DNA of 64,000 nt, from positions 1-64,000 of the forward strand of contig JAHLTZ010000030.1 in assembly GCA_025786725.1 (NCBI GenBank), given 5' to 3'. The translations under genes were made by a program, and so were the position numbers. Source of the DNA: Syncephalis fuscata (taxonomy: Eukaryota; Zoopagomycota; Zoopagomycetes; Zoopagales; Piptocephalidaceae). The number at the start of each line of letters is the position of its first letter. Position 1 is the first letter of the stretch. Below, one piece after another: positions 11,409-23,737 of this stretch. The notes beneath the pieces are model-generated. The model made no database searches. It saw only the letters and a program-made list of their open reading frames with translations, and was not told where the DNA came from.

Positions 11409-13827
11409 TTACATCCAGCGGTGTAAAAGTGCTCGGCGTAGATGTGGTGGAATCTTCATAATTAAAAACTCCAAGTGTTCTCGTTCCAGCTCGGTTAGAT
11501 ACGCGTTTATCAACGTGGTTTCATCTAAGGTCGATGAACTCGGTGCAGGCAGCAAAGGAGATACTGCAGGTGGCTGGGCAATAGGCGGTGCTGTGCTGTG
11601 GTAACTGGATAATGTAGGTGTTGGTGTCATAGAAGCCATGTGGTTGTAGTCATAGGCAATGGCAGCTGTGGACTAGTTGCATAACCACCGCCTGATTGCA
11701 TCACTGTCATACTTGTTGATGTACCTGGTGACATCATATTGGGTAGTGTAGATATGGTGGGTGTTTGAGATTGCTGTTGTTGTTGTTGTTGTTGTAAATG
11801 TGGATTATGTTGATATTGTGGCTGTGGCTGTGGTTGTTGCTGATAATGTTGTGTAGATTGATGAAGATGCTGTTGTTGTTGTTGTTGTTGTTCTTGTAAT
11901 TGTAATGGTGATGATTGTATATGGCGTGGTACTGATGACATGGTCATATCTACATTTCTTGTATCAGTATGTTGTTGTTGTTGTTTTAATGGTGATGATT
12001 GATGCATTGCACCTTGTTTTCGTGGTGATATAACTTGTCTTGTTGGTGGTGCGTTCATTAAATTAGATGTCGTTGTTGCTCTCCTAGTGATGAATGATGA
12101 TAATCTGATTGAGCTGGTGGTGTTGATGGTGAACTCGATACACTAATGGCCGATGATGCCATAACAGTTGTTGTTGTAATATCGGATTGTATAATTGGTG
12201 TAATCATACGTTCACGTGCCTTTTCTGCATTGGCTGCACCGAGTACTGATATACTTGTAATAGATGATTTGGGTTTTGATAAAGATGATGACCGTGGTGG
12301 TGATGATGATCTATATTATATATAATAAATTAATTTATTGATTCATTATTAATTAGGAATACACTGTTTATTATAACTTACCGTTGACGTGAATAACCAT
12401 TGCTATTAGACATAATGACATCAGGTTTATCCCAGTTTGAACTAGTATCTTTCTGTGGCTTATCCCAGTTTGAACTAGTATTTTTCTGTGGTTTATCCCA
12501 ATTGGAACTAGTATTTTTTTGTGGTTTATCCCAGTTAGAGTTATTGTCTTTCTGTGGCTTATCCCAATTGGAACCAGTATCTTTCTGTGGCTTATCCCAG
12601 TTTGAACTGGTATCTTTCTGTGGCTTATCCCAGTTTGAATTGGTATCTTGTTGTGGTTTCCCCATACATCCCAGGTGTGTTTATCAGTTACTACTGTCTC
12701 GCCCCAAGAAGAAACACCAGCCGATCCTGATGATGGTGCGTTGTCGTGATGATTATTGCTACTACTATTACCATTACGTTGACGACTACGACTACGACTA
12801 TGACTGATACTGCGACTATCATTCTTATTAGACTGTTAAACCATTCATTAGCCATTATCAATATAATTAAAATGTATATTTACAGAGTATGGGTCGGCAT
12901 CCGAGTAACGTGAGTGGCTGCTTGAATCACGACCATTTCTACTAGTGTCCCGTGTACTTTCCGTGTTCCTTGATGATGAATATTGATTATTTTCCCAATA
13001 TCTTTGATAACTTGGATCCTATTTCGATAATTAAGTTAAGTTAAATTAATATCGCTAAATACATAACTACATACTTTTACTAATTGATGTGCTTTTGGAT
13101 ATGCTGACTCCAACACCGTTGCAAATCGTGGATCACTAGTTTTAAACTTTTCAATAACATCTTCCATGACAGTAAAAAAGTTCTTGGATGCTTTCATCTT
13201 ATATTTAAGCGAATTGATTATACTATCTTGTTCTTTGCCCGATACACGCTATTACAACACAGCATTTAGTCTTTATGCTCAATTACTGGCCCCTTGTCAC
13301 CTTCTCTACTAACTCACCCGTGTTATGCGTAATTGGCCCAGTGTATAGCGAACTCTCTCGCCTAGCTTGTGCATAAAGTTTAATAGACGTGCTTTTGACA
13401 TATCCTCGATCAATCGATCGGTATCAGCTGGATCGCCTTTTTTAACATAGTCCGCCAATAAAGTATTATAGATTAGCTGTACAATGATTGCATGCTCTAG
13501 TTGAGTGCTGGTAATGGCTGAATTTTCGTCATGGCTATTCGATGAATGCGGATCAATGTAGCGAGAACGTTCCTTTCTTTGCAGCAATGAGCCCGACTCG
13601 TCCTCTTCAATCCAATTCGAGGGCCGTTTTCCAAAGCCTCCATTGATTGCCGAGGCTAATGGTGCGCCATAGTCGTTTTTTGAATAGCCAAAACCGCTGT
13701 CATTGGCACTGCTACCATGCTTACTGTGGGTCGACGACGATGTTAAATCTACGGTAAATCCAGTCATTTGTATAGCGCCATCTTCGGGATCGGGTGTACG
13801 CCTATACTCTCCTGAATAGTCAGACAT
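11409..13827 (-). pseudogene. Novel family protein B: one helical domain, SNWDKP repeats, PPHLRR tail; three 1-base breaks
   Basis: Exons 13318..13827, 13081..13248, 12884..13018, 12382..12832 and 11409..12310 join at good splice sites and read, in order: an acidic N-terminus; the family helical domain (about residues 105-226, split by a phase-0 intron at the homologous place); an S/R-rich linker; seven 11-residue SNWDKPQKDTS-type repeats; an S/T/P- and Q-rich region; and the tail LTELEREHLEFLIMKIPPHL followed by RRALLHRWM. The frame is lost at three points, each consistent with one missing base: at the GGGG run (CCCC on +) near 12660, between about 12059 and 12150, and near 11640. With those exceptions everything is open and would total about 722 residues. 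Either a recently broken gene or assembly base-loss errors. The start is taken at the ATG at 13827; the frame upstream to 13881 has no ATG. Confidence 0.7.
12428..12660 (-). repeat. 33-bp coding minisatellite (seven units)
   Basis: Seven nearly identical 33-bp units encode KPQKDTSSNWD-type 11-mers inside family gene B. Because the unit is a multiple of three, another frame is open throughout and an antisense frame is open as well; only the hydrophilic SNWDKP frame matches the composition of the flanking exons. Units differ by a few substitutions (DTS, DTG, DNN, NTS variants). Confidence 0.85.
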
Positions 13828-14614
13828 TGATGAGGTAGCGTCTTTAAGATATTTAGTAAGATAGCCGTGGATTGCTATCACTCTTGCTGTTGTTTGGTAG
13901 TCTTAAATACGTGTGGCTATATATGCTTACGCATGCATACAACTGGGAAAGCACAGCGATTTACAAATATGACGTATTTTTCTTGGCACTTTTGTAGCAG
14001 TCCTGCCTAAACGTGTACGGTTGGCACTAACTAACTATAAGCTAAATAGCTAAAACTAAACTTGGTCAATATCCAAAAGAACTAAAGCGTGTTAAACCGA
14101 GAAAGAGAAAATGGGTAAATAAAGAGAAATATTTTCACGACACTTGGATCATTACACTCCATTAAAACGGCGATCAAATAGCAATAATCATTATAGGCAT
14201 CATTTAGAGCAAGCGCAATGATATATTAGTATGTATATATATATACTAATTAATCATTTGAATAGTTAATCTATATATAGTATTAATGTAGAGTATATCT
14301 GTCTAATATAACAGATCAATAAGCTAAAAGTACTAGACGGGATGTATGTGTAGTAAAGGGGCATTTGTTAATCCAATATTAACCAATCTAATGGTCATTG
14401 TAATTAATTAACTACTATTACAGTATATTAATTCATTAAACACTTTAACTAAGTAATTTAACAAAAAAATAGTACTGTTTACCTAATAGTATGTAACACA
14501 TATCTAAACTCAATGGTTATAATAATAATAATAGTAACGAGATATCAACACTATTTGATAAAAACACGTTTTTTTGTTTTCCACCTTCAAACTATTTCTC
14601 ATTTGTATACAGTC
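13828..14614. promoter_or_regulatory. Divergent intergenic region between family genes B and C
   Basis: Only 787 bp separate the start codons of the minus-strand gene B and plus-strand gene C, so both must draw their promoters from here. The DNA is AT-rich with a TATATATA run near 14230-14245 and an (AATAAT)n run near 14520. No particular binding site can be supported. Confidence 0.4.
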
Positions 14615-17600
14615 ATGGCAAGTGTTTCTAACGAGCTTGTTTCTACTGAGCCGTTTTCACCAGGTAACAACTAATATAAATTTATAATAAACTATATGTA
14701 TATATAGTATGTATGCTAGTTAGCTAGTTAGTTAGATTAGCTATTGGTATAAAGTAGCCCTTTACTATACAGTTTGTATAGATTTATCAAATAGCACTTC
14801 ATGACTCTACTACATAGTAGACATAATAGCATAACGTGTATATACATACAAGATAGCACAAAATAACTTGTAGTATTTGTTTATTACTTAGATTCGGCGG
14901 CATCGCCAGATCTCGATAATGTTACAAGCACAGACATATCAAACGTACTAAGTGTACCAAGTAAAACAATGGTAGAAGTCGTTATTCCTCAAACTAGCCT
15001 CATTAATGCGGCCAACCAAGCAAAACCTATGGTGTATTCAAAACAAGATCCAGAATTGGAACAGGATAACCAGGGCAATGTCATAGAGGACAACTACGAC
15101 TTGGGCTTTTCAGATGTATTGTTTATAACGCTCAATTGGATCTTAATACATGTACTGGCCCAAACATATTATGCCATTGATGGCAGAATAGTGGCTGAAC
15201 AAGTAATAGCCGAACATTTAAGCAACGGTACTATTGCCGGAATTGTATCAAAAAGTATTGGATTACGCATTGTAACGGCATTGGAACAATTAGCATTAAC
15301 AGATGTATGTCATAGATATAACAATAAAGATATACTAATGATACAGTAAATAATCTATTAGACGGTAAAAGCCTCGAGTGATGAAGAAATAGACACTGAG
15401 AAGCAATTAGAAGAACATATTATTAGCCGTATTAATAATCGACAGATATTTCTACAATTATTAGCAAGTGGTATAAGAGATGCAGGCAATGCAGTACCCA
15501 CTGAACTATCCACTCGAATTACTAATGCCACACAAATAGCATTGAATTCTATGGCAAGTAGATGAGTGATGGATAGGCAGTTGATTAATATCGAGTATGA
15601 TATAGACGGATACTGATCAACCATGGCCACGTAAAGTGTATATTGGTAAACAGTCAGAATGGCTGCATCCTGAAATAAAACAGCTTAATCAAGAATACAA
15701 TACAGTAAGTTGATAGATTCTATTTAATAACATGATTCCATTGTATTTATTATTTTTACTTTAGTTATTTACTACAATCCCTCCACCTTATTATGATATG
15801 GTTGATTCAGACACATTAAGGTAAGTATTGTATGAATGTCATGTAAATAGTACATATTTATCATATATAATAGAACTCGTTTCATTGTTGAGCGTGCAAA
15901 TCCCAATGCACTACCTCGTGGTGATGAAGATCTTGAATATTCTATTGGTGACCATGATGTAGAACAATCTCCAGATATTAGAAACGACGAAGAACATAGT
16001 GATTATAGCTATCATAGTGTTCATAGTGATCATAGTGATGATGAAGAACAAATTGATAGTAAAAGCGACAATGGCAGTCAGAAAGCAGCATGTTTTGTAG
16101 CATTATCATCAAATGATTTAGATGACAAAGTACTAAATACCGATGTTGATTTAGAAAAGATATGGATGCACGCATTTAGACTAGAAATTGTAGAGACTTA
16201 TTTATCTATGGCACCGAAAGAGCTAAATAATATAGTTGCCTATGATATTCGCAGTACATCGCTTATAGATCGCATTAAATCGCGTGTTGATAAACAATTT
16301 AATGAGCTAGTTAAATTAGCCAATATTATTATGGTGAGTTTAGTTGTATATATTTATTAAATAGTAGTTAACAACGCTTGTTTAATAGAATGGACAAGAT
16401 ATATCGGTATTAAGAACACAAGTAGATATTGAATTGGATAAGATGCAATCACAGCCTAGTGCCATTATAACTTTATTAGAAAAGTTAAATACTGCTTTTA
16501 ATTGGTCGGAGAATGAGACAAGAGTAGTTCAAGCAATTCAAAAGATAGCAGCCCAGTTAAATCCTCAATTATATGTAAGTTAATTAATCGGTATTAATAT
16601 TTGTATTAACCCTATTTAATAAGATGTCATCACCATTGCCATCACCAGCACCATTTCCAAATATATCAAGATCGCCATCGCCATCGTCTTTATCTTTATC
16701 ATTTAAACGGGACAGATTGCTGTCAACACCACCACCACCGCTTTTAAAAAGCCCCTTAATTCTCAAACAACACCGTAAGTAGTAGTAATAGAAATGGGAA
16801 TATTAATAGTACTTCTAGTGGCAGTGTTCAATCATTAAACATTGCAGTTAACACATTGAAATAATACTAACTTGTAACTACATTGTAGAACTAATATACA
16901 AGAAATAGCGGATGTTGTACTTGTTGAAAAAATGGAAAGTATAATTCGTTCACACTATTATAGAAAAGAACATTTTACGCAATCAACAAACAATATAATT
17001 GAAGATCTACATTCAAACGAGCTTGGACGTCGTTTACGAATCAATATAGATAGAACCATCAAGCGTTTATCTGAAGCAGGTACAATCGAGAGGGTAGGTC
17101 ATCAGATAGACATCAAACAGCTGTAACTAACTTGATACAGGATTTGTCATCTTCTGAGATGAGCAATTTAGTAACTTTAATTACTCATCAGTCGATGAAA
17201 AAGGCCATTGTGAATCGTTTGTTGGGTGCTGCTATGAAGAATATAAAGCAAAATCCCCTGCTTAAATCATTCTGCAATGAAGTGGACCGATTACGACATT
17301 TCTCTTACAGAAATTATAATGTGATTTAATAATACGCATAATAACAATAGTTTACTAATAATGGCTGATTATAGGCATCATTGAATTCAGGTACTAAAAC
17401 AAACAAACAATTAATATTAAATCCAAATTTTGCACAACAACGATTGCAACAGAAAAAGGAAGAGGAAGATCGGAGAATACAGAAAATACAGAAAATACAA
17501 TATATACAAGAACAGCTAGAACAGCAAATAAAAATAAAAGAACAAGAACAGTTAGATCAGCAAATGAAACAAAAAGAGCAAGAACAACAAATAAGAGACA

Positions 17601-17917
17601 AGCAGCGGTTAAAAGAGCAAGAACAACAATTACAACAGGAATTGTTACAACGGCGTACATCGTCTAATTATGCCAATACTACTACTATACAGTCCAATTC
17701 ATACAAAGTTGAATCAGATTTGATTATGGCTCAACTGCAAGCAGTACAGCATAAACAAGTGACAAATCAGATAACACAGTCTATTCAACCTACTATACCA
17801 CCACCATCCATGGATTTAACGCAATTTCTTAATCAAACAGAAGTCATGCATCTAACTGCGATACTTGACCGACTTCCGCCTCATCTTCGTCGTCGGTTCC
17901 TTGAACGTTGGGTGTAA
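14615..17917 (+). CDS. Novel family protein C: three helical domains, coiled coil, PPHLRR tail
   Basis: Eleven exons: 14615..14663, 14892..15304, 15362..15553, 15606..15704, 15765..15820, 15874..16333, 16389..16574, 16624..16774, 16889..17093, 17141..17320, 17375..17917; about 844 residues. Three diverged copies of the family domain lie at about residues 100-218, 345-485 and 540-664. Each is split by a phase-0 intron after ALTD, NIIM and TIER respectively. An acidic DE/HS-rich linker separates copies 1 and 2 and a Ser/Pro-rich linker separates 2 and 3. A long Q/E/K-rich coiled coil (about 690-745) precedes the tail LNQTEVMHLTAILDRLPPHL then RRRFLERWV. The intron after 15553 is GC-AG. Exon 8 needs one extra base, best placed in the AAAAA run near 16746, for the intron phases to agree. 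Function unknown; repeats plus coiled coil suggest a scaffold. Confidence 0.75.
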
Positions 17918-18426
17918 TTTCTTTGCTTGTTTTACCTTTGCAATTATATGCATTTGTTTATAATCATTTCATTTCAATACGGCGATTAGATTATACTGCA
18001 ATAAATAAATAGTTTATAGTCATTATTTGTACTATACAATCAATTAAGTCTCTACTTTATTATACACTTGATGTAATAGCATTTATTGTTTATTAATTGA
18101 CTGTACTAATATGAACAAGTATTCAATAGTTATATCTACATAATATGACTAATTTCTAATACCATTATTACTCAGCCGTCTATTATTTGGCCTTATGCCA
18201 GTTTGTAAACAATCTAGAACTACAACACAACACAACATGTGCCTGTGCTCGCGTAAATACTTTGCATTTATCCGATGACGATAGCCAACCATATCTATTT
18301 AGCCGATGACTATCCGCATCTCATAGTATTCCTTCTCCGTCAACATAGCTTTTCCTTAAATAGTCTACTATTTTGCTTATGCGCTAGTATTGGTTAGATA
18401 CTGTCAATTACTAATACGCTATTGCA
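17918..18426. other. Intergenic region
   Basis: 3' flank of family gene C and promoter region of the GDPase gene. AT-rich; no open frame or RNA gene seen. Confidence 0.4.
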
Positions 18427-20037
18427 ATGCCTTATTCTGAAGAATATACGGTGTATAACACACCGCGAAAACAGGGCCACACATCGACCTTTACTCGTTG
18501 GGCCGTAAAATGGCGGCGCCTGAATCGTCCATTGCGTTGGCTCATCCTACTGGGCATTGTATTCGGTATCGGCTGGACTATGCTAGCTATTTGGCGTTGG
18601 GCCCGGAACAGTAGAGATTATGGTAAGCGTCACTGCTGTAGATACATCAGTGTAGCATGCTTCTAATCATCAATAGGCAAAAAGTTTGTTGCATATAGTA
18701 CTGGCTCACTTACTTCGACTCGCTGCAAGGTGCCGTATCCTGATCGGCCACATATTCAATACGTGTTAATGATAGATGCCGGCAGTACTGGATCTCGTAT
18801 TCACGCCTATCGCTTCAATTATTGTCAACAGCATCCAGAACTGGAGTCGGAAGTATTCCACCATATCGAGCCGGGTCTTTCAGCTTTTCCTGATAATCCA
18901 GATGCCGCAGCACGTAGTCTTGATGAGTTGATGCAGGTGGCACTTCAAAGTGTGCCAGAATCACTGCATAGCTGTACACCAGTGGCCGTTAAGGCTACTG
19001 CTGGTCTTCGTCTACTAGGTCCTACCACCAGTGATGCTATTCTAGCACAGGTCCGTCATCACTTAACGACCAACTATCCATTCCCTATTGTTAAGAAGGA
19101 TGGTGTTGTTATCATGGATGGCAAGGATGAAGGTGTATATGCGTGGATTACCGTTAATTATCTGCTTAGTAACTTTGATGCCGATAAGCGCGTATCTACT
19201 GCAGCCATCTTCGATTTAGGTGGTGGATCGACGCAAATTGTATTCGAGCCAACTATGCCAATTAATCAGCCAATGACCCCTGGCGAACATGAATACGCAC
19301 TGCAGTTTTCTAGCCGGGACTATGTACTTTATCAGCACAGCTATCTTGGCTTTGGATTGATGGAGGCCAGACGGCGTATTCTACAGTATAATATCCACAA
19401 ATGGCAAAAGGAGTCTGGTCCAGATGGGCTTGTTAATCATCCATGTCTGCCAGTAGACTATCGTGAGATATTGCCAACGGGTAGTGGTGATCCTGCTCAC
19501 GAACTTAAAGCATATCCCGAGGCAGATAAATCTATTACGCTTGTTGGATCGGCCAATGGACTTGATCAATGCCGTAAATTCGTTAAAGACTTGATGTTTA
19601 ACAAGGACCACACCATTTGTCCAGTTCGTCCATGCGCATTTGACGGTGTCTATCAGCCAAGCTTACAGGATACGTTCAGCCATGGCGATTTGTATATATT
19701 CTCCTACTTTTATGATCGGTTAGAAGCATTGGGCTTTGGTAGGGACTTTACTCTACAGGATGTACACGATGCAGCCGACCATGTTTGTAAAAACGATACC
19801 GCTTGGTTTGAACGCAAAAAAGGTGTAAAAGACGTGGCCAATTTATTTAAAAAGAATGCTTATTACTGTGCTGATATGGCATTTATTTATGGTTTGTTAC
19901 ATGATGGCTATGAAGTGCCTAATGTGCGCCAAATGCATATGGCCAAAAAGATCAAGGACTTTGAGACAGGCTGGTGTGTTGGTGCTGCCATTGCCGTACT
20001 TGACGAAGGCCATTATTGCCGTGTACGAGAATTGTAG
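18427..20037 (+). CDS. GDA1: Golgi guanosine diphosphatase (GDA1/CD39 apyrase family)
   Basis: Two exons (18427..18622, 18677..20037) give 518 residues. This is a type II membrane enzyme that hydrolyses GDP to GMP in the Golgi lumen, so that GDP-mannose can enter by exchange for glycosylation. A short basic cytosolic tail is followed by a signal anchor (about residues 38-57, WLILLGIVFGIGWTMLAIW). The apyrase conserved regions are all visible: DAGSTGSR (99-106), KATAGLR (171-177), DEGVYAW with the catalytic Glu near 217, and DLGGGST (245-251). Length and order fit fungal GDA1 proteins. The gene runs towards the BMT2-like gene, and their stop codons are 27 bp apart. Confidence 0.95.
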
Positions 20038-20064
20038 GCCTAGTCATGATCGGCTAAATTCTAT

Positions 20065-21074
20065 TCAGTCCAAAACAATACAAAAATTATTGCGTTTGCC
20101 ACCAGGACGAATTTCTTTTTTTGTAAACTTTTTACTTGTATTGGCTGATGCTAATGAACAAGCTGATGTTGTATCTCGTTGAAATAAATAATAAGCAAGC
20201 CGAGAAGAAAAGTGGTGCGCTACTAATTGATCCATACCAATGGTCTTCATAATGTCAATTAATAAATCGTGATCTAAATAGCGTGAGTTGTTAATGCAAG
20301 GCAATGGCAATACAAGAAATAAATAGCCGGCGCCATTAGGGCGAAGGAATTCAATAACGCGTCGTAGCATTGTGCCTAATTATCAAATGATTATTAAATA
20401 TTGAATATCGAATGACTATACTTATTTATCAATTACTTACCGCGTGCTTTGATGTCACCGACAAAGTTAACAACTAACGATAGACAAATAATGTCATATC
20501 GATCATTTAGTTGTTCTGGTGGTGACATTGTAATAAAATCACCTTGACGAATACCTTTTTCGCGTGGATTTAAATCAACTGCATCGACTTCGATCCAGGC
20601 TGATTCTCTATAATAATTATTGGCCGCTAGTGCTCCTACATCTAATAAACGCAATTTATCTGTGGATATCTTTAATTGAATTAACTACTATTGCAAATGA
20701 CCAGTATTATTATATATATAACTTACTTTTGAACGTACATCCAATGAAGTTAGCTGTTTTATTAGCCAACGGCTTGTATCGCCACCACGTATAAAGCTAG
20801 CACCTTTAACACTAGCTGATTGATATGCATCGAGTCCACCAAGTGTTTTGAGCTCGTCACGAATCTCACAAGCTCGTATTGTATTATTTGTGGCCTCACA
20901 CTGAGCTAGTTCTTTATTTAGCGTATGGTAGCGGCGAATAAGTTGGTTGTTGGGCTTTGTGTAAATACTTGCTTCGTTATTAGCACCATTACTGCCGCTG
21001 CGATTCAAGGCAGTGTGAGAAGCACTGAGTGTAATTGGACGTCGTTTTGTTAAACGTTTACGGTGAGGTGGCAT
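20065..21074 (-). CDS. BMT2: 25S rRNA adenine-N1 methyltransferase (BMT2 family)
   Basis: Three exons (20727..21074, 20441..20669, 20065..20375) give 295 residues. Family members methylate N1 of an adenine in the large-subunit rRNA in the nucleolus, using S-adenosylmethionine. The basic start MPPHRKRLTKRRP looks like a nucleolar signal. The SAM-binding glycine region is KLRLLDVGAL, followed by IEVDAVDLNP, then YDIICLSLVVNFVGD and RPNGAGYLFLVLPLPC with NSRY. The end of the protein has the family pattern FTKKEIRPG..RNNF. I start at the ATG at 21074; an upstream in-frame ATG at 21125 would add a hydrophobic 17-residue leader unlike the family. Convergent with GDA1. Confidence 0.9.
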
Positions 21075-21289
21075 GTTGTTAGGAAAAAATAAAAAATAAA
21101 ATAATACAATTTGAATGAAACGCAAAAAGTGTTAAAATGTTAATACAAAAGTATTAGACCAAATAAAGTATATCGTTTATTATTTGCTTAAAAACAGTAT
21201 TCAATACATAGTATAATAACAAGGAAAGTGTAACCATTAGGCTATATATTATCATTATATATTTTTAGTATTTGCTAATCATTTATTGC

Positions 21290-23737
21290 TTATAATATGT
21301 TTGGATGATCAAATGACTACATATGTAATATTGGCATAATTGGTCTATATTCTTTCTAATGAACATGAATGGGTGGTGAATAACATCAGTCATCAAATAC
21401 TCATAATCGTAGATCAATTATCCAGTATGCATATATCTTCTATCCATTTATATCATTTCCATTGTATATCCATACAACTATATACTATTCTATGGTATAC
21501 AGACAATATATATTTGTTATATATATTAAATCGTTTTATTGCTTAATAAATAATATAGCTTCAATGTTGCTATTTATACTTTCTCATTGTATATTTATGA
21601 TATTCTATAACTGTATAATACATTAGATATGCGCTAGCTAAAACTGCTGTTCATTTGACACTATTTTGTTATTTATAAATATCAACTCATTTATTTTATT
21701 AAATCACTAGCAATACAATTGCGATGTTGTTATTCATTCACATGCTTATCATTCTGCTATAGAATAGACATAAACTGTTAATAAAATATTTATTGCTACC
21801 TGTATTTATAATTGACATGGAAGCACACTTCAGTATAGCTGGATGGACAATCGAGTCAACCGACTGGTGCAGATATGATTGTTTTGTGGACAAGTGTAGA
21901 ATAAAAAAGGGACTATCATCTGATCTAGTGGTGAAATGGCATCCGTGCACCAAAATGGTCCAGCCAGGCGCAATACACCAATAAACAGTCGCCATGTACT
22001 CTACCAATATTGTCCATTCTAATTGGTGGATATATTTTGGAATAAGCTTATAAGGTGTGCTGAGCGTACTTTTGCTCATTACTTCGCTTTCTCTTGTTTC
22101 TAGTTGTTAATATGCTGTAAACTGCTTGTTAATGGAAGCATCTGTTCTAGTAGCTATATCCAGTGGTGAGTGGTCTCCTTGTTGGTTGATCACGATATAC
22201 TGCGTTATGCATTTGAGCTGTGTTGAATGTAGAATACAGTAGTGCAGACTATTGTGTTATACTAGCTAGCAACTATATGGTTGCCTGTACTAGGCAGCTG
22301 TATACTGGCATAGTGTGGAGATATGTGGGATAACAGGGTGTGCAGTACTGTGTTTAGCAAGTCAGTATTGCTGTGCACTCCCCTCATGTTGATGCGGCGA
22401 CCCGTATGGGTGGTCATATGTTAGTGCTCACTTGTATTGAACGTGCACTGGAGGTGTGTTTGATAGCCTTCAACTTGCTGAATACTATCATCGCACACTA
22501 GACTGGTGTGATATGTGGCTTATTCGTACTGAATACCATGCATTACACTGTTTACTTGTGGGTGTTGTTAAACGATTGTAATAGAACACTAGTCGCCATA
22601 CCATTTTAGTTTTCAACTGCCGTGTATTACTTTATACAACACTGACATAAACAAGGACTACGGCCGAAAACAAATGGCATCTCTACTACTATAATGTCTT
22701 AGCGTAGACTGGTTACTATATTACAATTATTTAATAACATATCAGTATTGGCGATGTGTGTTTAGTTGTAATATGTTGTGGTGTTCATGTGTTCAGCTCT
22801 AGACATCAACTACAAATGGGTGAATCCATAGTTTGGTGCAGCTTATTGCTACGCTTGAATTCCATGGCATTTTATAACATTTATTGAACAGCATCGCCAT
22901 CAAGATAGCAGCTAATATAGAGCTGTACGCATCCGACAAATTTACTTACGCCCAAGTCGTAGTATGTCGGTACTCCAGGTGGACGTATAGTTGCTATATT
23001 AGCTGCTACCTTGTTTAACAACTTTTAACAACATTTCTAGTTTATTTGTATAACAATAACAACAATACACAAACAACTACACTCGTGTACACTATAAACT
23101 ATACGCAAGGAACAATCAACTAGATGTAGGTGCTTATTACTACTAAACAATACTAACGCACTTTTATTATAGCTATTCAAGCATTGGTGCCGGATCAACA
23201 AGTATATCCAAACTGCATTTGTTATCGGGCACAAATATTTTGCATGCAACTTACAATACCAACTATAGAATTCGTTGGCACAAGCATCGACAACAATACT
23301 GTATACTGTCGTTGGTACTATTGTTTGGGCTGGATTCTAAATGGGACATATACTTATCTGGTTTATATTACCCAACACTAACTGGCATTGCTATTGCGTA
23401 TCTGCTAAATGTTTTGGTTTGATTGAAGTGGTGGTAATAAAGAGGGAGGTGGTGGGCATTACACATATATTACATTGAAATGGTAGATTTAATAAAGAAG
23501 CGCATGAGGTGTTTGCTGAATCGACATAACACTGTGACTCCATTACTAGTTTGTCTAATGTTGTGCTTATTATGTTTAATAAAACTATAATACTGGTACA
23601 TGTATTCAATTAAAGTCACTGATACTTGAATGGCTAGATTACAAGTAGCTACATTCAATACTGCATCTACGCCAACTATTTTAATAATAGTGCCAATGAT
23701 TTATTTATTGCTGTGTTATTTATTGCCATTTAACATG
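21290..23737 (-). repeat. Ankyrin-relic repeat unit, copy 1 (type I)
   Basis: First of five copies of a unit of about 2.44 kb (others at 28870, 38331, 44812, 60784). A terminal-repeat-like block lies at 21295-21440. The unit read on the minus strand carries fragments of an ankyrin-repeat protein: the HSPLDIAT finger near 22160-22180 and LVHGCHFTTRSDDSPFF near 21900-21970. In this copy the 113-residue frame 21738..22079 (starting MSKSTLSTPYKLI) is the longest, because a TGTG/TGCTGTG difference removes a stop seen in other copies. No intact gene remains. It carries the type I variable block (about 22605-22740). Directly followed by kinase block 1. Confidence 0.65.

Noticed and set aside
12428-12660. 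Regularly spaced repeat resembling a CRISPR array
   Set aside because: Units are contiguous with no unique spacers and are coding; the genome is eukaryotic.
12400-12807. Plus-strand frame with LSQFELVSFCG repeats
   Set aside because: Antisense reading of the 33-bp coding minisatellite in gene B.
13828-13881. N-terminal extension of family gene B
   Set aside because: The frame is open but begins with GTG; the first ATG is at 13827.
21793-21984. 63-residue plus frame repeated in all five ankyrin units
   Set aside because: Begins without ATG (TTG) and is opposite to the strand carrying the ankyrin-like fragments; its conservation reflects copying of the unit.
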